Notes under the pieces: generated by a model
The model's database searches: none
The model's input: the letters and a program-made list of their open reading frames with translations, nothing else
Told to the model about the DNA's origin: nothing
Translations under genes and position numbers: made by a program
Shown: positions 13,338 to 23,272 of the stretch, piece after piece
Layout of the letters: each line of letters opens with the position of its first letter
How positions within the stretch are numbered: position 1 is the first letter of the stretch
DNA from: a virus
DNA: 32,164 nt
Direction: 5' to 3' (one strand)
Virus record (IMG/VR): IMGVR_UViG_3300013126_000136
Span: 1-32,164 of that record

Positions 13338-16043
13338 TCACCTCGAATTCTTCGTGTTGATTGGTCTCACTTTAAGCGTGATTGCCTGCAAATCCAACGC
13401 CTCCGCCGCCTCTCGGTGCGTCAATTCCACCTGGAGCCACGTGCTTTTCTGGACCTCCACCGGGACAAGCGTGCGGATTGGTTGCGCGGACGCCGTGCCG
13501 AACTCCAGTTTGAGCCCCCGCGGGTTGCCCCACGCAAAAAATCCCCAGGGGTCAAACCCAAACCCCGTTTGCCGATTAGCCCCCCGCCACCTCACAAGGT
13601 TGGAGCCCGCAAACGCGTCCGAGATGAAGGAGATGGAGAGCTCCGTCACCGATGCTTGCCGGGTGTGGACCTGTGCCTCCGAGAAATGTTTGAGGTATGC
13701 CACGGAGCCCAATGTGATCGGAGCCGTTCGGAGCGTGGAAGTGATGCCCTTGTAGTGCCCCACCGTGTCACCGGCCCCAAAATTCACCGCCGCGTCAAAC
13801 GTGTACACCGGCGCAATCCCCGCAAGGTCCACGTGAATGACCCGGGAGAGCACCTCCCCGAACACAAGCACATCTCCAACGGAAATAACCCCCACCGTGT
13901 CGTTTATTTCCGCCGTGAGCTTATCCGTTGCCACCGAAATGACCGTGGTGGAAAAGGACAAATCCGTGTAATCGAGTTTGTTTTGATTCTTGCGTTCCTT
14001 GAGGAGCAATCCCTCGGCAAGGAGCATCAATTTGTCATCGGCCCCGGTCACAATCCCATGCTCAAAACTGAGCATCCACCGGCTTGGCGCCTCGGTGACA
14101 AGGTTGAAAACAAAGCACACCGAGGAGTCCGCGTCCTCCACCTCGGAGATGGTGGAGAGGATGTAAAGCCTCTCAGACTCGTAGGCAATCGCCCGGCTTT
14201 TGGTGTAGAAGCTCTCCTGAGCGGCCAAGGCCACAAGGGGAGTCTCCACCATCCGGCTTAACACCGTGGCGCCGGACTCAGAGATGCCCACCAAACCTTG
14301 GTTGCTCATCATCATCACTTGGTTGTTCATTGCAACCACGGACTCCGGAGCCCGACACGCAATTGTGGAGTCCAAAAGGATTGCCGTAAAGTTTCCGGCC
14401 TGCCCGTTGATTCTCCAAACCGAATTCTCCTTGATGACAATGAGAGAGTCCCGCAACGCCACAATGCGGAGAATCCGCTCCCCTTTGGAGCCAATGGGAA
14501 GGTATTGATAGAGCGGGACCGCCGCGGGCTCATCGAATTTTGAGAAATAAACCACGTTCTCCAAAACATCCGCCTTGGAGGTGAGCCCCCCGGTAGGGTC
14601 CGGATTCCACGCCGTGGTTTTCGTGGTGGCAAACGTGAAACTCACGTTGTATTGCCTTGCCTGAAAGCGAATGGACCCCGGAGTGTCCAGGGGTCCGCTC
14701 TCGTACCTTGCATAGACCGTGGTGGCCGTGTCTCGATTGATGACCCGGCACAAGCTCCGCGCCGTTTGGTCAATATCAAAACCAATAGAGCCCGTGCCTT
14801 TCGTGAGCTTAAATTGCCGAGCGCCGACGTTCTCGGCCCCCGCCGCCGTGTAGGTTTTTCCACCCACCGTCACCGTGTCCCCGTTGACCATCACTTGCGC
14901 CGAAATGAGCGCCAAGGAGAGGTATTCCTTACTCTCCACATCCGCATAGAACATGTGAGACTTGAATAGCGTGAGGTCCTTGGCCACCGGTGGCTCAAAA
15001 TTGGAATTGATAATCCCAATTCCGGTGTTGGGATTGGTGTACAGATATGCGCTTCGGAAAAGGTCATCCACCGCGTCGTTGATTGTCTTGGACCCCGAGG
15101 AGACCTCACCCGCCGTGACCCCGGTCTCCAAAAGGAGCTTAAGCGTATCCTCATCCGCCTCGATGCTTGCCGTGGCCGTTTGGTCCGTGCGGTACACCTG
15201 CACAAAATAGTCCGAGGAGAGCGCCGATGGCACCGTCACGTCAAGCGTGGCTTGCTTGAATATGCCAACGCTCATCTTGGCCAGGCCCGTGGGTGTTCCA
15301 CTCGGGGTGTAGGAGAGCGTGTTGGCGTTCACGATGGTAGCCGTATAGGTCCCCTCCGCTCCCGAGACCGCCGCGCCGCTCCCGTTGACCGCATTCTTGA
15401 CCACAATTGTGGGTGTTCCCGTGAGCCCGTGAGCCGTGAGGGTCACCGTCACCGTAGGAGCGACATATGAGGCCGCCACGTTGTCCGTGAGGGGATTGGT
15501 CACCGAGGCAAACGCGGAGGGAGCCCCCAAATTCCGGTTGCCGTTCTCATCCTCCCGCCCAAATACAATCCGGTAGCCCACCTTGGAGTCCGGCGCGATA
15601 GGCCCCGACTGCCCCGAAAGCGCAATCGAGAGGTCCAGGCCCCCAGGAATGCCCGCGGCCCGAGGCGTGGAGGTCAAGGACTCCAATTGCCGGATGCCCG
15701 TGTCCGTTGAGACAAACAGGGAGCCCGCCGCCTCCGCAAACCTCGGTGAGAGGAGCGCCCAAGCCATTGTCCCCGCATAGTCCGTGATGACCCCACCGGC
15801 CACCTTGGAGAGCTTGTCCCCATAGGCCATGATGACCGTATCCCGGTACTCGGTGAGCTTCCGAGGCGTTCCCGCAAACCCCTCCACGTAGGAGAAAAAC
15901 CCCCTCCGCTTCCGCGCAATGCCGTCCTGCGAGAGAGTGAGGTTGTCCGCCACCTCAAGGGCTCCATCGGGCACCGCCGCAAAGGAGTTGGCCTGGAGAT
16001 GAAGACCCCGAAAATTGGAAATGTTCACTACCTGTGCAGGCAT
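13338..16043 (-). CDS. Tail nozzle-like protein (tail tubular protein B type)
   Basis: Encodes 901 residues. The N-terminus (NISNFRGLHLQ, then PDGALEVADNLTL and ARKRRGFFSY) has the 'GL-x-PDGA-ADN-RRGF' signature of podovirus nozzle/tail tubular B proteins. The rest is beta-rich, consistent with a propeller fold. A region around residues 200-280 (LTAHGLTGTPTIVVKN and following) looks like an inserted Ig-like or carbohydrate-binding domain and helps explain the length. The ATG at 16043 overlaps the previous stop (TGATG) with GGAGG upstream; a GTG at 16046 is less well spaced. It would form the hexameric tail end beneath the adaptor. Confidence 0.7.
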   Translation of the reverse strand: MPAQVVNISNFRGLHLQANSFAAVPDGALEVADNLTLSQDGIARKRRGFFSYVEGFAGTPRKLTEYRDTVIMAYGDKLSKVAGGVITDYAGTMAWALLSPRFAEAAGSLFVSTDTGIRQLESLTSTPRAAGIPGGLDLSIALSGQSGPIAPDSKVGYRIVFGREDENGNRNLGAPSAFASVTNPLTDNVAASYVAPTVTVTLTAHGLTGTPTIVVKNAVNGSGAAVSGAEGTYTATIVNANTLSYTPSGTPTGLAKMSVGIFKQATLDVTVPSALSSDYFVQVYRTDQTATASIEADEDTLKLLLETGVTAGEVSSGSKTINDAVDDLFRSAYLYTNPNTGIGIINSNFEPPVAKDLTLFKSHMFYADVESKEYLSLALISAQVMVNGDTVTVGGKTYTAAGAENVGARQFKLTKGTGSIGFDIDQTARSLCRVINRDTATTVYARYESGPLDTPGSIRFQARQYNVSFTFATTKTTAWNPDPTGGLTSKADVLENVVYFSKFDEPAAVPLYQYLPIGSKGERILRIVALRDSLIVIKENSVWRINGQAGNFTAILLDSTIACRAPESVVAMNNQVMMMSNQGLVGISESGATVLSRMVETPLVALAAQESFYTKSRAIAYESERLYILSTISEVEDADSSVCFVFNLVTEAPSRWMLSFEHGIVTGADDKLMLLAEGLLLKERKNQNKLDYTDLSFSTTVISVATDKLTAEINDTVGVISVGDVLVFGEVLSRVIHVDLAGIAPVYTFDAAVNFGAGDTVGHYKGITSTLRTAPITLGSVAYLKHFSEAQVHTRQASVTELSISFISDAFAGSNLVRWRGANRQTGFGFDPWGFFAWGNPRGLKLEFGTASAQPIRTLVPVEVQKSTWLQVELTHREAAEALDLQAITLKVRPINTKNSR

Positions 16044-16960
16044 CACAACCTCCGGCGGAAATTCCGAACGGCACCCACAAGCCCCGTTCGGTCCGTCACC
16101 TTGGGGGTCTCTCCCATCATCCGAGGTGAGAGCACCGTGGGAGCTCCTGCCAACGCGTCCTCAAATTGCCGGTCCCAATAGCCCACAAGCTCCGTGTCCC
16201 CCTGGGAGGCCACAATCTTGGCAGTGGCTCCCAAAGCCACCAACTGATAGAGCTCCCGCGGCAATTGGAGCACGGGGGTAGTCTCGGCCATGGCCACCCA
16301 ATCCCCCGCCACCACACCGTCCGGAAGGGCATCCACAAACTCCACCGTGGTCCCCACCACATTGGCCACCTGAAGGTCCAAGCCCCGGAGTCCGTTGCCT
16401 TGCTTCCCCTTCACGATGTCCACGAGGGTCACACCCGCCATTAGCCCCGTAGGCACGGTGGAGAGGACCAAAGACTTGGCCCCCACGTTCACCGATTGCA
16501 CGAGTCCACAGGCCGTGGTTTGCACGAGTTTGGAATGAGCCGCCTGGAAACTAATCTCCAACGTGCCCGAGGCGGATGGACGTGGAAACAACCACATCAA
16601 ATCCCCCTCAAACATCACCCGGTCCGGAGTCCCGGGGGTTTGATATTGGTAGGCGTCCGCCGGGTCCAACGGCGTGAGCCGCTTGGTGGTGGTCCCGTCC
16701 GTCCACGTCACATTTTGCACAATTTGACCCACGGCCCGGTAAGGAATCTCCACATACTGGGTCGTATTGATGATAGGGATTTGTTGGCGCTTGATGAGGA
16801 GTTGTGCATTGAGCGCAAGCACAAGCGGGACAATATCCGCCTCCACCACCAAATCACACTCCCCAAGGATGGCATTAGCATCAAACCGGACCGTGTTCTC
16901 CGGTATTGCCGCCCACGTTTTGACCTGAGCAAGGAGCTCATCCACGTTCCGGATTGCCAT
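16043..16960 (-). CDS. Head-tail adaptor / tail tubular protein A-like
   Basis: Encodes 305 residues. The N-terminus is helical (MAIRNVDELLAQVKTWAAI), followed by a beta region and a C-terminal helix (LPRELYQLVALGATAKIVAS) with a basic end (RNFRRRL). This helix-beta-helix plan and its place directly before the nozzle gene match the ring adaptor that sits beneath the portal in podoviruses. Residues about 145-240 contain two similar strand-rich stretches (VQSVNVGAKSLVLSTVP and VANVVGTTVEFVDALP), perhaps a duplicated inserted domain. Stop overlaps the nozzle start. Confidence 0.6.
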   Translation of the reverse strand: MAIRNVDELLAQVKTWAAIPENTVRFDANAILGECDLVVEADIVPLVLALNAQLLIKRQQIPIINTTQYVEIPYRAVGQIVQNVTWTDGTTTKRLTPLDPADAYQYQTPGTPDRVMFEGDLMWLFPRPSASGTLEISFQAAHSKLVQTTACGLVQSVNVGAKSLVLSTVPTGLMAGVTLVDIVKGKQGNGLRGLDLQVANVVGTTVEFVDALPDGVVAGDWVAMAETTPVLQLPRELYQLVALGATAKIVASQGDTELVGYWDRQFEDALAGAPTVLSPRMMGETPKVTDRTGLVGAVRNFRRRL

Positions 16961-16962
16961 TG

Positions 16963-17334
16963 TTATGCCTTCCTTCCGCGCTTCATCATTTCAGTCATGG
17001 GCTTTTTCATCCCAGGCTTCCCCTTGGGCGCCAGGAGGCCCAATTTGACCGTGGAGAGCTCCAGGACCTTCCCCTTGGACTTGGGCTTGCCCTCACCCTC
17101 CGCCATAAGCTCCTCGGGGCTCTCCGTGGACTCGTGCATTGCCGCCATGGCAGGGTCCATCATTTCCCCCTCCCCGGCCTCCGCCAACGCTTCCTTCACG
17201 TCTCCCCCACTCATGCTCTCCTGGGACTTCCCCGCCTTCATCCGGTCCCACATTTGCTTGGTGAGCGCCGCCAACACTTCCTTCATTGCACCCTTTTCCG
17301 AGAGAGCCTTGCTTCCCATTCCTTCACAATTCAT
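16963..17334 (-). CDS. Hypothetical Met/Lys/Glu-rich virion-operon protein
   Basis: Encodes 123 residues starting MNCEGMGSKALSEKG. It has a short helical domain (LAALTKQMWDRMKAGKSQ), an acidic middle and a Met/Lys-rich, strongly basic C-terminus (GKPGMKKPMTEMMKRGRKA). No family is recognised; the tail could bind DNA or an acidic partner. AAAGGA lies six bases before the ATG at 17334; another ATG at 17349 forms an ATGA overlap with the upstream stop and may also be used. It sits between virion genes, two bases before the adaptor. Confidence 0.55.
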   Translation of the reverse strand: MNCEGMGSKALSEKGAMKEVLAALTKQMWDRMKAGKSQESMSGGDVKEALAEAGEGEMMDPAMAAMHESTESPEELMAEGEGKPKSKGKVLELSTVKLGLLAPKGKPGMKKPMTEMMKRGRKA

Positions 17335-17345
17335 CGTGTGTCCTT

Positions 17346-17912
17346 TCATTTCGTGAAAACGTTTTGGGAGCCGAGAGCATCGGCCTGATAGTGAAGCCCC
17401 ACCTGAAAACCCAAGGCGTCCGCCGCATACGTGTCCGCCGCGTCCTGGGGATTGCGGAAAATGCGAAACCGGATGAGCGTGCCGATTTTGAGCCCGGCCC
17501 CAGGGATGACCGGAAACTCCCCTGCCTTGATGATGGGGCGAGAGTTGGCACCGAGCCCGGGGTTGGCCGCCGTGAAGCTCACCACGGTCTCCGCCGATGC
17601 CTCCACGTCAAACGTGAAAACAGAGTACCCGAACTGCCACTTGACATTCCCCACTCCATTGGAGCTCCCGGCCCAATGGATGTGTGGCCGCAAATCGGAG
17701 CCCTCGATGTAGTCGTGGGGCACCTCAAACGTGCCCCCAAGGGTCTCCGTTGTGGCGTTCCCATCAAATCCCAACACACTGATATTCGTGAGCCCCGGGA
17801 CACTCACGCGGTCGGGAGCCGAGGCACCGATGGGCACCAACAAGTCCGTGGCCCATACGTCATTCCAACGCGGGCCCTCAATAAAATTGGGAGACGTTTT
17901 CGTTTCCGTCAT
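17346..17912 (-). CDS. Virion-associated beta-sandwich-like protein
   Basis: Encodes 188 residues, beta-rich, with the block LGGTFEVPHDYIEGSDLRPH followed by IHW. This 'D-x-x-PHIHW' block recurs, as I recall it, in uncharacterised phage structural proteins next to tail or fibre genes. The ATG at 17912 overlaps the previous stop (ATGA). Probably a decoration or tail-associated protein; no enzymatic motif is evident. Confidence 0.55.
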   Translation of the reverse strand: MTETKTSPNFIEGPRWNDVWATDLLVPIGASAPDRVSVPGLTNISVLGFDGNATTETLGGTFEVPHDYIEGSDLRPHIHWAGSSNGVGNVKWQFGYSVFTFDVEASAETVVSFTAANPGLGANSRPIIKAGEFPVIPGAGLKIGTLIRFRIFRNPQDAADTYAADALGFQVGLHYQADALGSQNVFTK

Positions 17913-18238
17913 ACGTTCCCCGTGCCTCCCTTGGTCACCAACACCACCTCAAGGTCCGCCGTGCCCGCCACCCGCGTGTACACCACCCGCACATAACGGT
18001 AGTGCGCGGCCCAATCCCGCCACATAATCCCCGTGTCACCCGTGAGGGACGCCGTAAAGTCCGGATGGTCCACCCAATCCGTCCCGTTGTTGCTTATCTG
18101 AGCCTTGACGGACGCGTTGAGCGTTGCGGAGTTTTTCACCACCACGTGAATGGAAAATTTCTCCGCATCAAACTCCACCGAGGGAGTTGTGTTGGACGCT
18201 GCAAGCCCAGTCACCTTCAAAAGAGTCCTCGAATACAT
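17909..18238 (-). CDS. Small beta-rich virion protein
   Basis: Encodes 109 residues, starting MYSRTLLKVTGLAAS, with alternating strands and the phrase ISNNGTDWVDHPDF typical of small head or tail decoration proteins with a jelly-roll or Ig-like fold. The ATG at 18238 has GGGAG five bases upstream; an ATG at 18253 makes an ATGA overlap with the preceding gene and adds five residues. Exact role is unknown. Confidence 0.55.
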   Translation of the reverse strand: MYSRTLLKVTGLAASNTTPSVEFDAEKFSIHVVVKNSATLNASVKAQISNNGTDWVDHPDFTASLTGDTGIMWRDWAAHYRYVRVVYTRVAGTADLEVVLVTKGGTGNV

Positions 18239-18249
18239 GCCCACTCCCT

Positions 18250-18498
18250 TCATTTTTCCGCTATCGTGGACCTCTCATGGTCCGCCAAGCGTTGCTCCAG
18301 TTTCCCGAGCGCCAACAAAAAAACCCCGCGGCCCTCGGCAATCTTGATTTGAATTGTCACAATATCCGCACGGAGCGCCCGAATATCGGCCCGAACCTCG
18401 GCCACGGTGGTGGCCCCATACCCGAGGAGCGCAACCGCTCCCCAGGGAATGAGGCGAGACCCTATGTCACTCCAACGCAACACGTCCTCACGCGTCAT
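18250..18498 (-). CDS. Small membrane-anchored coiled-coil protein
   Basis: Encodes 82 residues with one hydrophobic segment near residues 16-32 (LIPWGAVALLGYGATTV) followed by a helical, charged region to the C-terminus (RADIRALRADIVTIQIK). AAGGGGG lies six bases upstream. This size and layout fit a holin-like or spanin-like lysis protein, or a small virion component; it lies directly behind the fibre gene, away from the endolysin. The sequence does not settle which. Confidence 0.55.
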   Translation of the reverse strand: MTREDVLRWSDIGSRLIPWGAVALLGYGATTVAEVRADIRALRADIVTIQIKIAEGRGVFLLALGKLEQRLADHERSTIAEK

Positions 18499-18508
18499 TG
18501 TCGCCCCC

Positions 18509-21500
18509 TTATGCCGTGAGCCAATTCACTACTGCGCTGCTATTGGATGACACGATGTTCAGTGCGGAACTCGAACTCCATGCCGCCTCATTAAATTTAT
18601 AAATACTAATTCCCGAGTTGCCGCCGGAAACGATGATTTTGATGAAGTTGAAACCACCATCCTGATACTCGCCTGCCGGTCTCGATTGTGTACGTACCGC
18701 CTGAAAGCGCGTCGGAATAAATGCACTTGTCCCTAATCCGGAACCGGCTCCGGTGCCCGTTGTGATTGAAAACGGCAACACCTCGAGCAACACCTGTTTT
18801 CCACGCCGTGAGAGGTATGCGGTTTTGCCCGTGAGGTTGGAAGCACCCGTACCCGCTCCGCTTGCAATAGAGAACGTCAAGGCTCCTGTACGCTCATCCA
18901 CGTCAATGACTCTCCAATGAGCCGCCGCCGTTGGCACGTCCTGCAATGCCATCACCTCGAGAAAACCCGCTCCACCAATCCGGTCCACTTCATTGCCGCC
19001 CGAGGAGTTGAGCGCCACATAGTTGGTTTCCGTGGCTCCACTCACCTCAAGGCGATACCTGTACCCCTTGGTGATGCCTGTCGTGGGCAAAGTGATGGTC
19101 ACCGCCGCCGCCGGGGAGGCAACAATGCCAAGCCTGGGACTCGAGGAGGTGAGCGCCTTGGTTGCCGTGATGGTTTCCTGAGAGCCCGTCCCGTCCGGCA
19201 CAATGTTTCCTTCACCCACGGGGAAACCCACCTGAGCTCCGCCGGAGGTTTTCCGGAGCCTCCACCGATACGTTGTCGGCCATGCTCCACCCGCCGCTCC
19301 ATAGGCCGTGTTGCCTGCAACACGGGCATACTGGAAGAAAAACACATCGACATCGGTTGAATTGACAAGGGCAATGTAACACCCATATCCCTGGGTGTTT
19401 TGAAACGCGGCGGCCTGAATCTGGAAATTCGGACCCGCCTCCAAGGGCATCCAAATCCCCGTTGTCGGGTCCTGAAACTCCAAGGATACCCTATCCGTGG
19501 GTTGAATCGGACTCTGAAACCGGACCCGCTTTTGCACCGTCCCAACACCCGTGGCCGCATAGGTTTGGATGAGAGCTCCAGTCATCCCATATCCAAACGA
19601 CGTGGTATCGGTGCCCGTCGATGTGGAGGAGTTGAATGCAAACTCCTCAAGTGAACGGTCCGCCATCTGCACGTTCGATGCCCAACCCACAATTGGGATG
19701 CCCACAATGTGGATTTTGAACTCTTTTGCCGAGACATCGACGGCCCTCAACAAGGGCGAGCTTTGCCCGGAGAGCAAATCCGATGTTTCGGAAAAGTAAA
19801 CTCTCCCAGTATCGTTTGCATTTGAGGTGATGAGGCCACAATTTCCTTGTTGCGTGCTCGAAATGTACGCCGAATAAAATCCGAAATTGCCATTGATGGA
19901 CCCGGCAAGGACGGTGGCATTCGAGTCCATCACGACTCCACTCGGGAGTGCCATTGAGAGAGTGCCCGTTCCCGTTTGTGTCTGAAAACGGACATCGACC
20001 TCGGCATGGAAGTGCTGACCCTCACGCCAATATTTGCGAATGCCGAACGTCAACCCCACCAACGCATTGGCACCCTCGTAAAAAGTCGGAAGCCAATCCA
20101 CGCGATCTTGCATTGCCTGACCATATCTCACAGGCACATCGCTTACCTCGAGCCTGTCCACCGAAAACGCCGCTGTACGGGTTTGCGCGGCCACGGTTGC
20201 CAGGAGGTACGTTTTCCCCGCCTGGGGGATGAAAAACCCCTTGGCCTCATAGTCGCCAAGCGGGATGTTCACTTTGGTGGCCGCAAGCTCCACCCCGTCC
20301 TCGAGGACCACAAGGTATTGGTCATTGGCCGCGTACCCGGTGAGAGCCCGTGTCTTGGCGGCAAAATAAAGCGGTTTCCCCACCACAAACGGGTCCAAGG
20401 TCGAGAGAGCCCACCGGACGGAGGAGCCCGCCGAATAGTTGGAGACCTTGAAGGACTGGGAGCCATAGAGAACCTCTCCCGCCGTCGTGGTCCGGGCCAA
20501 CGTCACGGTTCCCGAGGTGGTCACATTGGAAGCATCCGTCTCCGCGTCCGGATTTGCCACATAGTTGGTCCCCGAGGATCCGGAGCCGGAGCCAATGACC
20601 TGCAATGCTGTCCCGTTGTCAAAATAGGGCTTTTTCGTGTCCATGGAATAGACAAGCGTGGCCTCCTTGCGGGTGAGCGCCTGGAGGTTGGCAAGCGTAT
20701 CCTTGGGCAGGGTGAGGCGCCGTGCGTTGCTTGCCGTGCCTCCATCGATGTCCTTGTTGGTCAACACCTGAGCATCCGACGTGCCCACCACACTCCCGGA
20801 AACGCCGTGAACGCCCGAGGAGGCCCCTACGTGCGTGTCCAATTGCGCGTGGGTATTGGTCCCCTTGTTGGTCAGATTCACGTGGTCAATTTGTCCGCCG
20901 CTCCCGGCGCCCGCGTGCGTGTGGTTGGCATTGGTGAAGTCCGCAATTGTGGGCGCGGTGAGCGTTTTGTTGCTCAACGCCTGCGTGTCCGTGGTCCCCA
21001 CTACCGCACCGGCGGGAACGGCCTTCCCCGAGTCCACAATTGTGTCGCCCGTGGTCCCACTCCACTTGGGAAACGTGTCATTGGTTGAGCTTCCCGCCTT
21101 TTTCACCTGAGCATCATTGGTGACGTTGCCAAGTCCCACCTGGGATTTGGTCACCGAGTGAGGATTGGAGGTGTTGCCAATGTGCGTGTCGATTTGCGCG
21201 TGGGTGTTGGTCCCCTTGGAAGTCAGGGAAGCGTGGTCCACCTGCGCTCCATCTCCCGCGGCACCGGTGTGGGCGTGGGAGCCCACATCCACACCATCCA
21301 CCTTTTTCCCGGCGGCCATGAGGATGTCACCCGTGAGTTGAAGGTCCCCAGAGATGTACAGCGAGTCAAACTTGCCGTCCTTGGCCATGGCCGTGCCCGT
21401 GACACGCCAACCGTCCCCAGAACGGAATTGGAGCACCACCGCTCCGCCGTTCCAATCGAGGAGGTACGCTCCCGCCACGCCGTTGATTTTCTCAGAGCCG

Positions 21501-21817
21501 CTTGGCGTGACGGAAATTGCGTTGGTTTTGGCGTTTTGGTCCTTGTCCACGAGGACCAAGACTTGCCCGCCCACTCCCACGGGAAGGTTGACCGTGACCG
21601 GCGTGGTGGCCGTGCCTCCCACGATGACCGTACGATCCGACTGGAGCACCGTGATGGTTGCCCCCGTGGCTTCCCGGATTGTCGTTTTCTGGACCGTGGC
21701 CGTGGCCGAAAACTGAGCCAACGCCACAAGGAGAGAGGTCACATTGGAGCCCCAATTTGTCTCACCACTCTCCGGGACCGAATATGTATTGCCGTTGAAA
21801 TTCACTGAAATTGCCAT
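18509..21817 (-). CDS. Tail fibre protein with collar repeats
   Basis: Encodes 1102 residues. Residues about 180-330 carry repeated collar/fibre motifs: [19 protein letters not shown] and [19 protein letters not shown], with [15 protein letters not shown] at 219-231, a well-known phage fibre signature, and repeated [16 protein letters not shown]-like blocks. The N-terminal 100 residues are beta-rich and probably attach to the virion; the C-terminal two thirds are beta-rich domains likely to include the receptor-binding tip. GGGAGG lies upstream of the ATG at 21817. It would form trimers. A terminator lies between it and the capsid gene. Confidence 0.85.
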   Translation of the reverse strand: MAISVNFNGNTYSVPESGETNWGSNVTSLLVALAQFSATATVQKTTIREATGATITVLQSDRTVIVGGTATTPVTVNLPVGVGGQVLVLVDKDQNAKTNAISVTPSGSEKINGVAGAYLLDWNGGAVVLQFRSGDGWRVTGTAMAKDGKFDSLYISGDLQLTGDILMAAGKKVDGVDVGSHAHTGAAGDGAQVDHASLTSKGTNTHAQIDTHIGNTSNPHSVTKSQVGLGNVTNDAQVKKAGSSTNDTFPKWSGTTGDTIVDSGKAVPAGAVVGTTDTQALSNKTLTAPTIADFTNANHTHAGAGSGGQIDHVNLTNKGTNTHAQLDTHVGASSGVHGVSGSVVGTSDAQVLTNKDIDGGTASNARRLTLPKDTLANLQALTRKEATLVYSMDTKKPYFDNGTALQVIGSGSGSSGTNYVANPDAETDASNVTTSGTVTLARTTTAGEVLYGSQSFKVSNYSAGSSVRWALSTLDPFVVGKPLYFAAKTRALTGYAANDQYLVVLEDGVELAATKVNIPLGDYEAKGFFIPQAGKTYLLATVAAQTRTAAFSVDRLEVSDVPVRYGQAMQDRVDWLPTFYEGANALVGLTFGIRKYWREGQHFHAEVDVRFQTQTGTGTLSMALPSGVVMDSNATVLAGSINGNFGFYSAYISSTQQGNCGLITSNANDTGRVYFSETSDLLSGQSSPLLRAVDVSAKEFKIHIVGIPIVGWASNVQMADRSLEEFAFNSSTSTGTDTTSFGYGMTGALIQTYAATGVGTVQKRVRFQSPIQPTDRVSLEFQDPTTGIWMPLEAGPNFQIQAAAFQNTQGYGCYIALVNSTDVDVFFFQYARVAGNTAYGAAGGAWPTTYRWRLRKTSGGAQVGFPVGEGNIVPDGTGSQETITATKALTSSSPRLGIVASPAAAVTITLPTTGITKGYRYRLEVSGATETNYVALNSSGGNEVDRIGGAGFLEVMALQDVPTAAAHWRVIDVDERTGALTFSIASGAGTGASNLTGKTAYLSRRGKQVLLEVLPFSITTGTGAGSGLGTSAFIPTRFQAVRTQSRPAGEYQDGGFNFIKIIVSGGNSGISIYKFNEAAWSSSSALNIVSSNSSAVVNWLTA
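20831..21243 (-). repeat. Collar-repeat DNA repeated in the fibre gene
   Basis: The stretches 20831-20892 and 21182-21243 are similar over about 62 bp (both contain TGCGCGTGGG and TTGGTCCCCTT). They encode the two KGTNTHAQ blocks. Such repeats permit recombination between fibre modules. Confidence 0.75.
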
Positions 21818-21836
21818 ATGACCTCCCTCAAAATAC

Positions 21837-21904
21837 AAAAAAAGCGGGAGCCCCCAAGCTCACCGCCGCAACCACATTGGCTGAAGCTAACCCGAGGGCT
21901 CCCG
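21837..21904 (-). terminator. Terminator after the major capsid gene
   Basis: On the minus strand CGGGAGCCC (21904-21896) pairs with GGGCTCCCG (21853-21845) and is followed by C and seven Ts (21843-21837). The 42-base loop is long and may fold internally. It lies between the capsid and fibre genes and would reduce downstream transcription relative to capsid. Confidence 0.6.
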
Positions 21905-21910
21905 GAGAGG

Positions 21911-23254
21911 TTAGGTCGCCGAGTCCGGATCAATTCCGTCCACGAAAACCGACTGCGAAGGCATGTAGCAGAACACCTGCTGATCCGAGAAGGAACGGAA
22001 GATGAACAGATTGTTGTTGATGGGCTTCACCATGAGGTCATCCTCAAAACCCGGGATTTTGAGAGAAAGATCCGAGCTTCCAAACCGCTTCCAATCTCCG
22101 CTTGCAAAAATGAACGTGTCCGAACGCCGCACGAAACGCGAGGGACGGATGGAAATTTTGCCGTTGAGGAAGTGGAACGTGATGGCCTCGGAGCCATTCA
22201 CTGCCTCGGTCGGGGTATAGGAGTCGTCGTACTGACGGAGAGCCGCCTGATCGACCATGAGGGTACGCCACGAGTCATACGAGGTCACAACCTCCACGTC
22301 CCGGTCCAACCCGCGGTCACAGCCCTTTTGCACCGCTTCCATGAGGCGGGGAAACGTGAGCCGCTTGGCGCCGCAACCATACTTGAGACCCTTCCACAGG
22401 CCATAGGCAACGGGGTCAATGCCGAAACTGGACGCCGTGGTGGTCAGGATTTTCTTGGCACCAATCATGTCCAGGGTACCACCGGCGGTCCCGGCGGCCT
22501 GAGCCTTCATGGCCAGGTAATGGGACGTTGCCGTGGTGGCCGCAACCGGCGTGAAGTCCACCTTGAGGATGGCGTTTTCAAGGTCCACGTTGACAATCTT
22601 GCCCTCGGCCTCAACGGAGCCATCGGCGGCCTTGATCTGCTGAATCTCCAGATTCTCGGCACCAATAAAAAGGCCCGTGGCCCAATCCGCGGGATTGATG
22701 AGGATGTGCTTGCTCGTGGTGTTCACGCCCGCCGTGAAAGTCACGCCGCCCAGGGCGCCGCCGCCGTTCGTGAACGAAATACCACGCCACGTTGCCGTGA
22801 AATAACCGACGCGGCCCACACCGTAATCATCACGGCCATAGAGGCAACAAAACTCCACGAAACGCTTGTGGCTCTTCAGGTTGCCCTTGACGATAAGAGA
22901 GGTTGCCGCCTTGAATGCCTGTTCACCTTCTTGGGCCGCACGAGAGGCCGCACCGGTGGTAATGCCCGAGCTCACGAAAATCTCACAGGGGTAAATTTCG
23001 GCCTCCTGAACCGCCTGGGACTGCGGGTCCGCAAACGTGTAGGAGCCACCGGCGGAGCCGCCGAACGTCACGCCGTTTTCGTGCGAAAGCACCACGGCCT
23101 GGGAGATGGATTTCCCCGCCTTTTTGCGTTGCTCAAACGGAGCAATCTCATCTTGGATGATGAAGCCCTTGGAGGTCACCATATCGGTGAGCTTGTCAAA
23201 AACCTTCTTAAAGTTACCGGCAATCTGTGTCTGCGTTGAATAAGTCGCGGCCAT
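21911..23254 (-). CDS. Major capsid protein
   Basis: Encodes 447 residues beginning MAATYSTQTQIAGNFKKVFD. It follows directly after a scaffold-like gene, has a strong AAGGAGA ribosome site and is followed by a terminator, all typical of the abundant coat protein. It has the mixed alpha/beta composition expected of an HK97-fold coat, with a possible inserted beta domain around residues 185-250 (HILINPADWATGLFIG, then VNVDLENAILKVDFTP). The ATG at 23254 is preferred over the upstream TTG at 23260. Assignment is by context and composition. Confidence 0.75.
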   Translation of the reverse strand: MAATYSTQTQIAGNFKKVFDKLTDMVTSKGFIIQDEIAPFEQRKKAGKSISQAVVLSHENGVTFGGSAGGSYTFADPQSQAVQEAEIYPCEIFVSSGITTGAASRAAQEGEQAFKAATSLIVKGNLKSHKRFVEFCCLYGRDDYGVGRVGYFTATWRGISFTNGGGALGGVTFTAGVNTTSKHILINPADWATGLFIGAENLEIQQIKAADGSVEAEGKIVNVDLENAILKVDFTPVAATTATSHYLAMKAQAAGTAGGTLDMIGAKKILTTTASSFGIDPVAYGLWKGLKYGCGAKRLTFPRLMEAVQKGCDRGLDRDVEVVTSYDSWRTLMVDQAALRQYDDSYTPTEAVNGSEAITFHFLNGKISIRPSRFVRRSDTFIFASGDWKRFGSSDLSLKIPGFEDDLMVKPINNNLFIFRSFSDQQVFCYMPSQSVFVDGIDPDSAT

Positions 23255-23272
23255 TAGCAAATCTCCTTGGGA

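Noticed and set aside
11044-14261. Long plus-strand frames opposite the portal and nozzle genes (11044-12435, 12565-13755, 13314-14261)
   Set aside because: Antisense shadows: no ribosome sites, odd composition, and they cross gene borders of the well-supported minus-strand genes.
21818-23239. 473-codon plus-strand frame opposite the capsid gene
   Set aside because: Arg/His/Gly-rich translation with no recognisable features; the minus-strand capsid has ribosome site, terminator and context.
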